NCBI GenBank assembly: GCA_046155605.1
Contig: JBJXFQ010000054.1
Coordinates: forward strand, 1-64,000
DNA from: JAEUIZ01 sp046155605
Lineage (GTDB): Bacteria > Planctomycetota > Phycisphaerae > Phycisphaerales > UBA1924
DNA length: 64,000 bases
Direction of reading: 5' to 3'
This document shows, piece after piece, positions 1 through 8,743 of this stretch (position 1 is its first letter; each line of letters starts with the position of its first letter). The notes beneath the pieces were generated by a model. That model saw only the letters and a list, made by a program, of their open reading frames with translations. It was not told the origin of the DNA and ran no database searches. The translations under genes and the position numbers were made by a program.

Positions 1-2
1 GC

Positions 3-305
3 GGATTCTCCTCGCCACCCGAGAGCGTCACGACGGGCATGGAGCTCTCGATCCCGCTCGCGTGGCTGGGCGTGGGCAGCGCCAACGGGATCAAGCTCAC
101 GGCGTTCGTCAACGGCGGCGGGCATGACTTTGTCTCGAACCAGTTCCTGGCACCGCTCCCCGCGGGCTTTGGCAACATGGGCGAGCCGCGGAACCTGGAC
201 CTCGCCGGCGTTCCCGGCGACCAGTTCATCCTGATCCCCTCGCCCGGCGCGGCCTCCCTCCTCGCCATGGGCGGGCTGATGGCCGCTCGTCGTCGTCGGC
301 GGTAA
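3..305 (+). CDS. PEP-CTERM sorting-tail protein, 5' end outside window
   Basis: The frame is open from the left edge, so only the last 100 residues are seen. The final 25 residues are a short Pro-Ser-Pro-Gly motif, a hydrophobic helix (about AASLLAMGGLMAA) and a run of five arginines. That is the PEP-CTERM/exosortase-type tail common in planctomycetes. The tail normally targets an exported protein to the envelope, where it is cut by an exosortase-family protease. The body (AWLGVGSANGIKLTAFVNGG and after) is a beta-rich extracellular-looking stretch with no recognised catalytic motif. The gene ends in a strong intrinsic terminator about 30 bp downstream. The tail assignment is good; the function of the body is unknown. 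Confidence 0.75.
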   Translation, partial: GFSSPPESVTTGMELSIPLAWLGVGSANGIKLTAFVNGGGHDFVSNQFLAPLPAGFGNMGEPRNLDLAGVPGDQFILIPSPGAASLLAMGGLMAARRRRR

Positions 306-336
306 AGTGCTGGCGAGTTCGAGTGAATGAAACGAC

Positions 337-366
337 GCCGATCGCGTGACGCGGTCGGTGTTTTTT
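337..366 (+). terminator. Intrinsic terminator of the PEP-CTERM gene
   Basis: A nine-base-pair stem (CCGATCGCG with CGCGGTCGG, one G-U pair) closes a TGA loop and is followed by TG and six T. It starts about 30 bp after the stop codon. This is a textbook Rho-independent terminator. Confidence 0.8.
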
Positions 367-410
367 CATTTGCTTTCGACGCCGAGTGACTCTGTTGAAT
401 TGCTGTTCTT

Positions 411-484
411 GGGTACCCCGCGACTCCGTCGCGGAAGGGGGTTTCGGCGGGCACTCGAATCCGCCCCGGAGGGGCGGGGTACCC
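411..484. repeat. Inverted-repeat-bounded palindromic element
   Basis: An 11-bp perfect inverted repeat, GGGTACCCCGC at 411-421 and GCGGGGTACCC at 474-484, bounds a 74-bp element. The right half contains a second nested palindrome (CCGCCCCGGAGGGGCGG). A related core occurs at 9527-9550 inside the end of gspH. It looks like a REP/MITE-type short dispersed element; whether it is mobile cannot be seen here. Confidence 0.55.
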
Positions 485-647
485 AATCCGCCGGCGTCAA
501 CACCATTTCAACAAAGCCACGCCGAGTCTGAGCGATCTTCGAGAGAGGGCTCGGGGTGGTTCGACCTCTGAGGCCGTCTAACCCGAGGATTCGCTCACAG
601 AGATTCGCTCATCCTCGGCGTCAACCAGCCACGAGGAGTCAGCGAAC

Positions 648-3404
648 TTATGGACAGCCGACGATATACGAGTTCTGGAAGCAAACGAAATCGTTGACGT
701 TGAGGGCCGGGGGGACCGTGCTCCCGTCGCAGTTGGCCCGCGTGTCGCCTGCCGCGAACGCGTTGAGGAATGACACGAAGTCGTTGATGTTTAGCGACCC
801 GGACTTGTCGAAATCGGCGAAGCAGATATCGACGAACACGTTCTCGTAGCGCGTCACGGATGAGTTCCCGCTGTCCTCGAATGCCACCACGGTGAGGCTG
901 TGGAACCCGTGGCCCAGCGACGAGAGGGTCCGCCGCCATTCGAATCGGTCGAAGCGTGTGCCGGCGGTCGCGGGCGTGCAGAGGGACACGGGGTTTGTCG
1001 CCGGCGGGAGGTCCCAGAAGAGGTGCATCTGGTTGGCGGTGCGGTCGAGGAACTTGATGCGGAAGTTGAAGGAGTTGGCGGAGATGGTCTGTCCCGTGTC
1101 GAGCCACTGCACGGCGGGGCCGGCGCGATCGACGTAGATCACCTGGCGGAACTCGCGGAAGAGCGGGTCGGTGTTGGCGGGCCGGTGGCGGAAGGCGACG
1201 ACGGAGATGTAGTGGTAGCCCTCGGAGAGGAGCGACGTGCTGATGGTTTGGCGGTAGTCGCCGTTGGGGTTGCCCGAGTTGTAGAGCGGCTGATTGAGGG
1301 TTAGGAAGTTCTCGTAGCCGGCGATGGTCGGGTCGTTGGCGGGGTAGTCCACGCTCCCGTTGCCGTTCAGGTCTCGAAAGCCCTGGTCGATCCGGAACGC
1401 GGCGAGGTCGTCGGTGTTCGGGTCGGCGGGGCTGGTCTGGGCTTGCGTGGTAACGAGGCGCAGGTCGAACGTCGGGGCGGTGATGACGGGGACGGCGGTC
1501 ATGCGGCGGAAGGCCGGGGGCGTGTTGATCGGGTCATCGGCGGCGATGGTCGAGGCGACGGGCGAGACGCTGACGATGCCGGCGGGGACGGCCGGGCCGT
1601 AGACGACGAAGCCCTTGTTGTGCTCGGTGGTGCCGGTGAGGTTGCGGGGGATGCGGATGGTCGCCGAGCCGCCCGCACCGACGGTGACGGTATCAAAGAT
1701 TGCGTTGGTGGGATCAACGACGGGATCGGTGGCGTTCCCGGTCACCTCGCGGAGGATGGTGCCCTGGGGGAAACTGGTGGTGACGGTGCGCTCGTCGAAG
1801 CCGGCGTCGTAGCGGTCGTTGACGCCGACGAGCACGTTGGCGGAATACGCCCCGCCGCCCTGGTTCTTGCGTCGTTCGAAGACGAGGACGTCGCCGAGTG
1901 CCGCACCCGAGCCGTTGAGGACGTTGAACTCGCCGCGCGCGTACCAGTTGTGCAGTTGCACGAGGTTGGTGAGCGTGGCGGTGGGCGTGTTGGTGAGTTG
2001 GTCGAGGCCCAGCGCGATGGGGACGCCCTGTCGCGGCCAGAAGCCGCCGGGGCGAGAGATGCCGCGCGAGTTGTGATAGACGATCGCGGGACCGGGGCGC
2101 ATGAGGAGGTAGGCATGGCTGGGCCAGCCCTGCTGGCGATAGGTGGGGTCTGGCGGCGCGGAGCCGCCGTTGCCGGCGGAGCCGTTGTCGTGGCTGAAGA
2201 CGTGGTTGACGCCGACAGAGCCGTTGTTGAAGCCGTCGTCCTGATTGTCGAGGTGGGCGGAGAGGACGTTGGCCCATGAGCCGAAGCCGTTGTTGTTGAT
2301 GATGTCGCGGAGTTGTCCCGCGCCGTTGAGGTCGAGGGCGTCGCGGTTGCCGAAGGCGTCCTTGCGGACGTAATTGTTCAGCGTGAAGGCGTTGCTCTCG
2401 ACGCTCTCGCCGAAGGAATAGGGCGTGACCATCTGGCCGGAGGGCGAGGAGCGTCGCAGGTAGACGGAGGAATCCCAGTATTGGTCGAAGAACCAACTGG
2501 GTGAGTGCTTGATGGCGTCGATGCGGAAGCCGTCGACCTTGAACTCGTCGAGGGTCCACTGGGTCCATCTCATGAGGAGCCCTGTGGCGTTGTCCGCGAT
2601 GGGGTCGCCCTGCATGGGGTCGGCGGTGTTGTAGGGATAGATGGTGAACTGGAGCGCACCGGGGTTTCGCGTGGTGCCGGGGTTGTTGACGACGGTGGGA
2701 GTGAGTTGACGATCCGGATAGCAGCGGCGATTGGCGGGATCGGGGAGGTTGTAGACCGTGCCGGCGGGGATGTTCTGCGGGTTTCCCGGGGCGATGGGGT
2801 GGCGGATGAACTGGTGGTTGGATTCCTGGGCGATGTCGATAAGGGCGACGAGGTCGCCGTTGAGGAGGTTGTAGTTCGCGCCGCCGGGATTCTCGGATTG
2901 GAAGAAGGTGCAGCAGCCGGTGCCGTTGTGGAAGTCGCCCCAGTTGGCGTCGGCACGCTTGGCGGTGTTGAGCGGCGGGAGCGGCCCTGTCCAGAGCCCC
3001 GGGAACCCGCCGCTGGCATGGAAGGCGTAGTTGGTGCTTCGCCCGGACTGGTGGTTCATGACAATGTCGATGTTGACGAGGGCGTTAGCGTCGTGGAGTT
3101 CGGCGACGACGGCGCGGAAGTCGTTCTCGGTGCCGTAGGCGGTCTCGGAGCCGGGGCGACCGAGGTCGAAGCGATCGAAGGTGTCGTAGCCGACGCTGCC
3201 GGCGCTTGCACCCTTGGAGATTGGTGGGAGCCAGAGCGCGCCGTAGCCGGCCATGTAGAAGTCGGGGGTGCGGTGCTCCATCTCGCGCCAGCGGTTCTCC
3301 CACCACTGGATATAGACGGGGTCGCCCGGCCCGGCCTGGGCGAGGCCGGCGCAGGCCGCAATCATCGTCGCCGACAGAGCGACCGCCATCCGCGTTGAGT
3401 GCAT
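648..3404 (-). CDS. Secreted GH13 alpha-amylase with dockerin-like tail
   Basis: This is a 918-residue secreted alpha-1,4-glucan hydrolase of family GH13. The start at 3404 follows a GAGAGGG ribosome site and begins a clear signal peptide (MHSTRMAVALSATMIAACAG, cut near AQA-G). The catalytic barrel shows all four GH13 regions: DIVMNH near 113, GFRID with nucleophile D296, FGE with acid/base E333, and SHDN with D406. The middle and C-terminal parts look like beta-sandwich domains. The last 60 residues carry two EF-hand-like loops (DFDKSGSLNINDF and DGS...LNVNDF) ending Gly-Cys-Pro, matching the planctomycete 'GC-type' dockerin-like tail, whose partner is unknown. The gene is divergent from the GH31 enzyme, so the two probably serve external starch or maltodextrin use. 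Confidence 0.92.
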   Translation of the reverse strand: MHSTRMAVALSATMIAACAGLAQAGPGDPVYIQWWENRWREMEHRTPDFYMAGYGALWLPPISKGASAGSVGYDTFDRFDLGRPGSETAYGTENDFRAVVAELHDANALVNIDIVMNHQSGRSTNYAFHASGGFPGLWTGPLPPLNTAKRADANWGDFHNGTGCCTFFQSENPGGANYNLLNGDLVALIDIAQESNHQFIRHPIAPGNPQNIPAGTVYNLPDPANRRCYPDRQLTPTVVNNPGTTRNPGALQFTIYPYNTADPMQGDPIADNATGLLMRWTQWTLDEFKVDGFRIDAIKHSPSWFFDQYWDSSVYLRRSSPSGQMVTPYSFGESVESNAFTLNNYVRKDAFGNRDALDLNGAGQLRDIINNNGFGSWANVLSAHLDNQDDGFNNGSVGVNHVFSHDNGSAGNGGSAPPDPTYRQQGWPSHAYLLMRPGPAIVYHNSRGISRPGGFWPRQGVPIALGLDQLTNTPTATLTNLVQLHNWYARGEFNVLNGSGAALGDVLVFERRKNQGGGAYSANVLVGVNDRYDAGFDERTVTTSFPQGTILREVTGNATDPVVDPTNAIFDTVTVGAGGSATIRIPRNLTGTTEHNKGFVVYGPAVPAGIVSVSPVASTIAADDPINTPPAFRRMTAVPVITAPTFDLRLVTTQAQTSPADPNTDDLAAFRIDQGFRDLNGNGSVDYPANDPTIAGYENFLTLNQPLYNSGNPNGDYRQTISTSLLSEGYHYISVVAFRHRPANTDPLFREFRQVIYVDRAGPAVQWLDTGQTISANSFNFRIKFLDRTANQMHLFWDLPPATNPVSLCTPATAGTRFDRFEWRRTLSSLGHGFHSLTVVAFEDSGNSSVTRYENVFVDICFADFDKSGSLNINDFVSFLNAFAAGDTRANCDGSTVPPALNVNDFVCFQNSYIVGCP

Positions 3405-3433
3405 GATTTCCCTCTCAGACTCGTGATCCCGGA

Positions 3434-3460
3434 ACAATAGGAGGATACGCCACGCGTCAA
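3434..3460 (-). promoter_or_regulatory. Putative sigma-70-like promoter of the amylase
   Basis: On the minus strand TTGACG (3455-3460) and TATTGT (3434-3439) are separated by 15 bp, about 30 bp upstream of the amylase start. The spacing is slightly short. It lies in the 148-bp divergent region shared with the GH31 gene. Confidence 0.4.
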
Positions 3461-3540
3461 GAGGATGGGTACGGGCGCAAGCCGGGGTGGATACCCCGGA
3501 GGGCTGCGCGCCTGCAGTTCGCATACGCTCGGACGGCATG

Positions 3541-3545
3541 AGGAG
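3541..3545 (+). promoter_or_regulatory. Ribosome binding site fixing the GH31 start
   Basis: AGGAG lies seven bases before the ATG at 3553. The upstream in-frame ATG at 3538 has no such site, so 3553 is the preferred start. Confidence 0.6.
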
Positions 3546-3552
3546 TCTTGCG

Positions 3553-5721
3553 ATGCTGATGGCGCGTTCTCGGTCGTTGGTAGCGGCGTCGATGGTGGCT
3601 CTGGCGGCAGGTGTCGTCTCGGCGCAGCAGGTCGCCGAGGCCGTCGGCGATCGCGTGTTTCAATTCCACAAAGACGCGGCGGCTTCGGCCGGCGCGCTTC
3701 CGTCATTCGCGTTGCTTCGACCGCTGACCGCCGGTGGGCCGGTACCGACGGGCGTCATCGTGCCCACGTTTTCCGAGCAGGACGGGAAGCAGGTTGTCTC
3801 CATCGCGATCGACGTGGGCACGTCGCTTTACGGCACGGGCTGCGCCACCGGGCCGCTGCTGCGCAACGGGCGCACGATCACGTTGTGGAACACCGACGCC
3901 TACGGCTATGCCGATCCGGCACCGTCGCTGTACCAGTCGCACCCATGGGTGCTGGCGGTTCGAGCCGATGGCACGGCCTTCGGAGTCATGGCGGACACGA
4001 CCTGGCGCACGGAGATCGATCTCACATCGTCGATCCGCTTCGTCGCCGAAGGGCCGGCGTTTCCGGTGGTGGTGATCGACCGGCCCACGCCGATGGAGGT
4101 TGTTCAGACGCTGGCGGACCTGACGGGCCGGATCGAGATGCCGCCGAAGTGGGCGCTGGGGTATCACCAGTGCCGATACTCGTACTACCCGGACTCCAAG
4201 GTGCGCGAGATTGCCAAGGGATTCCGCGATCGCAAGATTCCGTGCGACGTGATCTGGATGGATATCGACTACATGCGCGGGTTCCGGTGTTTCACCTTTG
4301 ACCCGCAGCACTTTCCCGATCCCAAGGCGCTCAATGCCGACCTGCACGGGCAGGGCTTTCACACGGTCTGGATGATCGATCCGGGGATCAAGGCCGAGAC
4401 GGGCTATTCCGTGTTCGACTCGGGCAAAGTCGTTGATGCGTGGGTGAAGAAGCCCGACGGCACGACGTACAACGGCGAGGTCTGGCCCGGTATGTGCGTC
4501 TTTCCCGACTACACGCGGCAGGAGACCCGCACCTGGTGGGCGGGGCTTTACAAGGACTTCATGGCGACGGGCATCGACGGCGTATGGAACGACATGAACG
4601 AGCCCGCTGTCTTCAATGTCAAATCCAAGACCATGCCCGAGGACAACCTTCACCGAGCGGATGCGGCACTGGGCGGACCCGGCCGGCACGCGCGGTTCCA
4701 CAATGTCTACGGGATGCTCATGGTCAAGGCGACGCGAGACGGCGTGATGGCCGCCAACCCGGACAAGAGGCCGTTCGTGCTGTCGCGGGCGAACTACCTC
4801 GGCGGGCAGCGGTATGCGGCGATGTGGACCGGCGACAACAGCGCCGACTGGGAGCACCTCGAAGCGTCGGTGCCGATGTCGGTGAACATGGGGCTTTCGG
4901 GGCAGCCCTTCGCAGGGCCGGATATCGGCGGCTTTGCGGGCAACGGGCCGACGGGCCAGGAGGGGCTGCTGTTTGGGCGGTGGATGGGCGTGGGGGCGTT
5001 ATTGCCATTTGCGCGGGGGCACACCGGGAAAGGGAACATCGACAAGGAGCCGTGGTCGTTTGGCGAGGAGGTCGAGAAGGTCTGTCGTCAGGCGATCGAG
5101 CGGCGCTACCAGTTCATGCCGTACTTTTATACGCTCTTCCACGAGGCGCACGCGAAGGGCTCGCCGATCGTTCGTCCCGCGTTCTTTGCCGATCCCCGCG
5201 ATCCCGCGCTCCGGTCGGAGGACGACGCGTTTCTGCTGGGCGGCGATGTGTGCGTGGTGCCGCAAATGGTGCCGGATCGTTCGCGGATGCCGGTGCGTCC
5301 GGTGGGCTGGCGCGGGTTCAAACTCGAGGAGTCGTCGGCCCGCGAACTGCCCGAACTCCTGATCCGTCCCGGGGCGATCGTTCCCGTCGGCCCGATCATG
5401 CAATATGTGGACGAGAAGCCGCTGGATCCGCTGACGCTGCTCGTCAACTTCGACGCGACAGGAAAGGCCAGCGGAAGGCTCTATGAGGACGCGGGCGATG
5501 GATGGGGATTCCGCGACGGCGACTTTCGCCTTGTGCGCTTCGACGCCACACTCGTCAACGGCAAGGCCACGGTTCGAGTCGCCGATGTCGAGGGCCGACG
5601 GACCATCCCCGATCGCAAGATTACTGTTCGCTTTCTGCAGGACGGGTTCGAAACCTACGCGTACGGCACGCAGGCGACGGGGGTGGAGACCACGCTGCCA
5701 GTCCCCCGCACCAGACCTTGA
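3553..5721 (+). CDS. Exported GH31 alpha-glucosidase
   Basis: This 722-residue family GH31 enzyme releases glucose from alpha-linked oligosaccharides at non-reducing ends. A signal peptide (MLMARSRSLVAASMVALAAG, cut after VSA) places it outside the cytoplasm. An N-terminal beta-sandwich is followed by the barrel. IPCDVIWMDIDYM is the conserved substrate-site strand. WNDMNEP carries the nucleophile D347, and WTGDNSADW carries the acid/base D428. A proximal C-terminal beta domain completes the fold. Length is typical for bacterial GH31. The start was chosen by AGGAG at 3541; 3538 is the alternative. It is divergent from the GH13 amylase, consistent with amylase products being passed to this enzyme. 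Specificity (alpha-1,4, alpha-1,6 or xyloside) cannot be read, but the starch neighbour favours alpha-glucosidase. Confidence 0.92.
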   Translation: MLMARSRSLVAASMVALAAGVVSAQQVAEAVGDRVFQFHKDAAASAGALPSFALLRPLTAGGPVPTGVIVPTFSEQDGKQVVSIAIDVGTSLYGTGCATGPLLRNGRTITLWNTDAYGYADPAPSLYQSHPWVLAVRADGTAFGVMADTTWRTEIDLTSSIRFVAEGPAFPVVVIDRPTPMEVVQTLADLTGRIEMPPKWALGYHQCRYSYYPDSKVREIAKGFRDRKIPCDVIWMDIDYMRGFRCFTFDPQHFPDPKALNADLHGQGFHTVWMIDPGIKAETGYSVFDSGKVVDAWVKKPDGTTYNGEVWPGMCVFPDYTRQETRTWWAGLYKDFMATGIDGVWNDMNEPAVFNVKSKTMPEDNLHRADAALGGPGRHARFHNVYGMLMVKATRDGVMAANPDKRPFVLSRANYLGGQRYAAMWTGDNSADWEHLEASVPMSVNMGLSGQPFAGPDIGGFAGNGPTGQEGLLFGRWMGVGALLPFARGHTGKGNIDKEPWSFGEEVEKVCRQAIERRYQFMPYFYTLFHEAHAKGSPIVRPAFFADPRDPALRSEDDAFLLGGDVCVVPQMVPDRSRMPVRPVGWRGFKLEESSARELPELLIRPGAIVPVGPIMQYVDEKPLDPLTLLVNFDATGKASGRLYEDAGDGWGFRDGDFRLVRFDATLVNGKATVRVADVEGRRTIPDRKITVRFLQDGFETYAYGTQATGVETTLPVPRTRP

Positions 5722-5821
5722 AACCGAACAGGAGCAAACCGAGGATGAGAAACCGAGAACTCGCGAGTCCTAACATTTGGGTATGGGCGGGCTTTCGCCT
5801 GCTCGCTTCTGGAGACAATGC

Positions 5822-6028
5822 ATGACTCGTCGCGTTCTCGTCGTTCTGGCAGGCGTCGGGTATGGGCTCGTGCTGAGCGCCTGCGACAGTTCGTCCACGC
5901 AGCCCAACACCACCAAGCCCGCGGCCTCGACGCCGGCTGCGTCAACCCCGGCAGCGGCTGAAAAGCCCGCTGAAAGGCCGGCCGAGAAACCCGCTGAGAA
6001 ACCGGCCGAGAAGCCTGCGGGTCACTGA
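5822..6028 (+). CDS. Small lipoprotein with EKPA repeats
   Basis: A 68-residue protein with a lipoprotein signal peptide: MTRR, a hydrophobic core and the lipobox LSAC, giving a lipidated Cys near residue 21. The mature part is low complexity: Ser/Thr/Ala-Pro, then repeats of the type EKPAERPAEKPAEKPA, a charged proline-rich rod or wall-spanning linker. GGAG sits seven bases before the ATG at 5822. It is followed within 90 bp by the glutathione peroxidase gene, whose N-terminus has a similar proline-rich linker. No function is recognised. Confidence 0.6.
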   Translation: MTRRVLVVLAGVGYGLVLSACDSSSTQPNTTKPAASTPAASTPAAAEKPAERPAEKPAEKPAEKPAGH

Positions 6029-6115
6029 TTGAATCACGAGCGTGCCCCGGTCGCCGGGACGCGCCCGCTTTCGTTCGTTTGGCATTCCCCACACCGCCCC
6101 ACCAGGAAACTCACG

Positions 6116-6829
6116 ATGCGGTTCCGTTCGATCGCCGTTGCTTCGCTCGTTCTCGTTGCCGGTCTTCAGGCCGCCCTTGTGCAGCCGTCGATCCCCTCGA
6201 CGCCCTCGCTTCCCTCGAAGCCGTCGCTCCCCTCGAAGCCATCGGCCCCGTCCAAGCCCACGGCCCCTTCGACGCCGTCCGCGCCTTCGGCCCCCTCTAT
6301 GCCGACCCTGCCGGGCGAGCAGCCCGCCGGCGAGTCGTCCTACGCGCTGGGCATCACCATGAAACTCATCGACGGGACGGACAAGAACCTGGCCGACTTC
6401 AAGGGCAGCGTCGTCGTCATCGTCAACGTTGCGAGCAAGTGCGGCTACACCGTGCAGTACGAGCATCTCCAGAAGTTCTACGAGCAGCACAAGGACCGTG
6501 GCCTGGTCATCCTCGGGTTCCCGGCCAACAACTTCGGCGGTCAGGAGCCCGGCTCGAATGCCGAGATCGCGTCGTTCTGCACTGAGAAGTACAAGGTGAC
6601 GTTTCCGATGTTCGAGAAGGTTTCCGTCAAGGGGCCGGACCAGCACGCGCTGTACAAGAAACTCACGAGCCAGCCGGCACCGATCGGCGGCGACGCGAAG
6701 TGGAACTTCACCAAGTTCGTGCTCGATCGTTCCGGAAACGTCGTCGCTCGGTTCGATGCAAAGAAGCGCGACGGGCTTGAGCCGGGCCTCGTCACCAAGG
6801 TCGAGGAACTGCTGGGCTCCGGCAAGTAA
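6116..6829 (+). CDS. Exported glutathione peroxidase-family thiol peroxidase
   Basis: A 237-residue protein that probably reduces hydroperoxides in the periplasm. The start at 6116 follows AGGAAA and opens a signal peptide (MRFRSIAVASLVLVAGLQAA). Residues about 22-65 are a repetitive Pro/Ser/Lys linker (KPSLPS, KPSAPS and similar). The GPx fold follows with the catalytic set: peroxidatic C109 in NVASKCGYT, Q143 in NFGGQEPG and W196 in WNFTKF. It has Cys, not selenocysteine, so the electron donor is more likely thioredoxin-like than glutathione. An exported GPx on a proline-rich stalk is less common than the cytoplasmic form. Confidence 0.88.
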   Translation: MRFRSIAVASLVLVAGLQAALVQPSIPSTPSLPSKPSLPSKPSAPSKPTAPSTPSAPSAPSMPTLPGEQPAGESSYALGITMKLIDGTDKNLADFKGSVVVIVNVASKCGYTVQYEHLQKFYEQHKDRGLVILGFPANNFGGQEPGSNAEIASFCTEKYKVTFPMFEKVSVKGPDQHALYKKLTSQPAPIGGDAKWNFTKFVLDRSGNVVARFDAKKRDGLEPGLVTKVEELLGSGK

Positions 6830-6880
6830 CCCGGCGAAGAGCGCGAGACGCGTGCCGCCTGTGATATCCTGCGCTCGCGC

Positions 6881-8071
6881 ATGCCGCTCTTTGCCTACAC
6901 AGCCCTGAATCCGACCGGCCAGCGCGTGGCGGGCGTGCTCAATAGCGCGTCCGAGCAGGCGGTGCTCGCGGAACTCGAATCGCGGCAACTCGTGCCCGTG
7001 GCGATCAGCGCGCGAGAAGAACGGCGGTTGCCGTGGCGTCGGCGTGTCGGCACGCACAAACTGGCCGCGACGTACCTGCAGATTGCCGACCTGCTCCGTG
7101 CCGGGGTTCCGGTGCTTCGCGCGTTGAAACTGCTGGGCGGTCGCAAGTCAAGCCCGGCGCTCGCGGCGATCTGTCGTGATCTCGCTGAGGCCGTGTCGCA
7201 GGGCGATGATCTGGCGGAGGCCATGTCGCGGCATCCGGATGCGTTCCCACAGGTGCATGTGGCGATGGTCCGCGCGGGCGAGAAGGGCGGCTTTCTCGAA
7301 GAAGTGATGTCGCGCCTCGGGCAGTTCGTGCAGAGCCAGGCCGAACTCCGCGGCAAGGTCATCGGCAATCTTGTCTATCCCATGGTGCTTGTCGGGTTTG
7401 GCGCGATCGTGCTGGGCGTCATCTTCGGCGTCTTTGTGCCGAAGTTCAAGCCGATTTTCGCTCAGATCGACCCGCTGCCGACGGTGACCAAGGTGGTTTT
7501 CGGCGCGAGCGCGCTGGTCGCTGATTACGGTCCGTACACGATCGCCGCGCTCGCCGTCCTCGCGCTTGTCGGCTGGCGTCTCGTGTCGCGGCCCGAAGTC
7601 CGTAGGCGGCTTGCGGTCGCGCGGACCCGCGCTCCGATCATCGGCCCAATCATCCGTTCGCTGGCCGCCGCCAGGTTCTGCCGGCTGCTGGGAACGATGC
7701 TTTCCAACGGGATCCCGATGCTGACGGCCATGCAGATCGCGCGCGATGCGGCGGGCAACGTGCTGCTCGAAGACGCCATCGACTCGGCGGTCGAGTCCGT
7801 TCGCGCGGGCCAGACGCTCTCGATGCCTTTGGCCTCGTCCGGGTTGCTCTCCGACGACGTGGTGGAGATGATCTCGGTGGCGGAGACGGCCAACAACCTC
7901 GACGAGGTGCTGCTGACGATCGCCGCGACGATCGAAGGGCGAGTTGATCGGATGCTGGGCGTCGCATTGCGACTGGTCGAGCCAGTGCTGTTGCTGCTGA
8001 TCGCGCTGGTGGTGGCGACTGTGGCCGCGGGGCTGATCCTGCCGATGACGCAGATGCGCGCGGGGTTCTAG
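6881..8071 (+). CDS. gspF: T2SS / type IV pilus inner-membrane platform protein GspF
   Basis: This 396-residue protein is the polytopic platform that couples the secretion ATPase to pseudopilus growth. It has the two tandem T2SF cytoplasmic domains (about residues 65-190 and 270-390). Hydrophobic segments lie near 165-190 (VLVGFGAIVLGVIFGVFVP), 210-230 and 370-390 (VLLLLIALVVATVAAGLIL). The N-terminus MPLFAYTALNPTGQRVAG is the standard GspF start. It is first in the run of gsp genes, and no gspE ATPase precedes it. A 153-bp gap with its own likely promoter separates it from gspG. Confidence 0.93.
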   Translation: MPLFAYTALNPTGQRVAGVLNSASEQAVLAELESRQLVPVAISAREERRLPWRRRVGTHKLAATYLQIADLLRAGVPVLRALKLLGGRKSSPALAAICRDLAEAVSQGDDLAEAMSRHPDAFPQVHVAMVRAGEKGGFLEEVMSRLGQFVQSQAELRGKVIGNLVYPMVLVGFGAIVLGVIFGVFVPKFKPIFAQIDPLPTVTKVVFGASALVADYGPYTIAALAVLALVGWRLVSRPEVRRRLAVARTRAPIIGPIIRSLAAARFCRLLGTMLSNGIPMLTAMQIARDAAGNVLLEDAIDSAVESVRAGQTLSMPLASSGLLSDDVVEMISVAETANNLDEVLLTIAATIEGRVDRMLGVALRLVEPVLLLLIALVVATVAAGLILPMTQMRAGF

Positions 8072-8142
8072 GCAAGCAGTTTCAATGCCCTCGAATGGCA
8101 GGATTCTGGAAGGGTGCCGCCGAAATTGCCGCGGCGATCTGC

Positions 8143-8171
8143 TTGATGCCGAGCACCGTTTAGGCTAGTGT
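8143..8171 (+). promoter_or_regulatory. Putative promoter of gspG and the genes after it
   Basis: TTGATG (8143-8148) and TAGTGT (8166-8171) are separated by 17 bp, about 55 bp before gspG. Nearby are palindromes GTCCGCGGAC and TGCCGCGGCA. A separate promoter before the abundant major pseudopilin would make sense. Confidence 0.4.
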
Positions 8172-8224
8172 GGACTAATCGGAAGTCCGCGGACTTTGCC
8201 GCGGCACGCAAAGGACGGAGCCAT

Positions 8225-8728
8225 ATGAAGAACACCCGTCGACCGACCCCCGTTCGTCGAGCCTTTACCCTGATCGAGGTCATGATCGTCATCGCCATCA
8301 TCTTGGCGCTGACGGGCCTGATCGGGGTGGCGCTGTTCAACCGCCGGGATGATGCCAAGCGCGACACGGTGCTGATCGACATCAACAGCATGAAGGCGGC
8401 GATGGACCTTTTCCGCCATGACTTTGAGCGCTATCCGAAAGACGAGGAAGGCGTAAAGGTGCTCTGGGACAAGACGGCCCTCGACGCGGAGGCGGACCAG
8501 ACGAAGTGGAAGGGCTATCTGAAGGAGCCGATGCCGACGGACCGCTGGGGCAGCCCGTGGGGGTATCGCCAGGCCTCCGAGCATGGAGACGAGACGAAGT
8601 TCGATCTGTGGTCGTATGGAGCGGACAAGCAGGACGGCACCGAGGACGACCTGAACTCGTGGGTCGACTCCGCCGCTGATGGCGGTGCCGGCCCGTCCGA
8701 TCTGCCGCCCGCACCGAGGCCGAAATAG
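8225..8728 (+). CDS. gspG: Major pseudopilin GspG
   Basis: A 167-residue prepilin-like protein that polymerises into the T2SS pseudopilus. The start at 8225 follows AAAGGACGG. The prepilin signal RRA/FTLIEVMIV is followed by a hydrophobic helix (residues 14-35). Phe is at mature +1 and Glu at +5 (E18), but the -1 residue is Ala rather than the usual Gly. The C-terminal half has the GspG pattern: DRWGSPWGYR, FDLWSYGADKQDGTEDDLNSW, the calcium-binding loop region that marks the family. The C-terminus is a short Ala/Pro tail. It needs a prepilin peptidase encoded elsewhere. Confidence 0.93.
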   Translation: MKNTRRPTPVRRAFTLIEVMIVIAIILALTGLIGVALFNRRDDAKRDTVLIDINSMKAAMDLFRHDFERYPKDEEGVKVLWDKTALDAEADQTKWKGYLKEPMPTDRWGSPWGYRQASEHGDETKFDLWSYGADKQDGTEDDLNSWVDSAADGGAGPSDLPPAPRPK

Positions 8729-8743
8729 GCTGGGGCTCGCGCC

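Larger units (their letters stand above)
306..647. other. Intergenic region, no gene
   Basis: This stretch holds the terminator of the PEP-CTERM gene (337-366), a 74-bp inverted-repeat-bounded element (411-484), and a short direct repeat GATTCGCTCA at 588-597 and 602-611. Open frames here are short and look like shadows. The amylase on the minus strand ends at 648, and no clear T-tract terminator is seen for it. Confidence 0.6.

Noticed and set aside
3538..3540. ATG at 3538 as the GH31 start
   Set aside because: It is in frame and possible, but AGGAG is placed for the ATG at 3553, and the signal peptide is complete from there.
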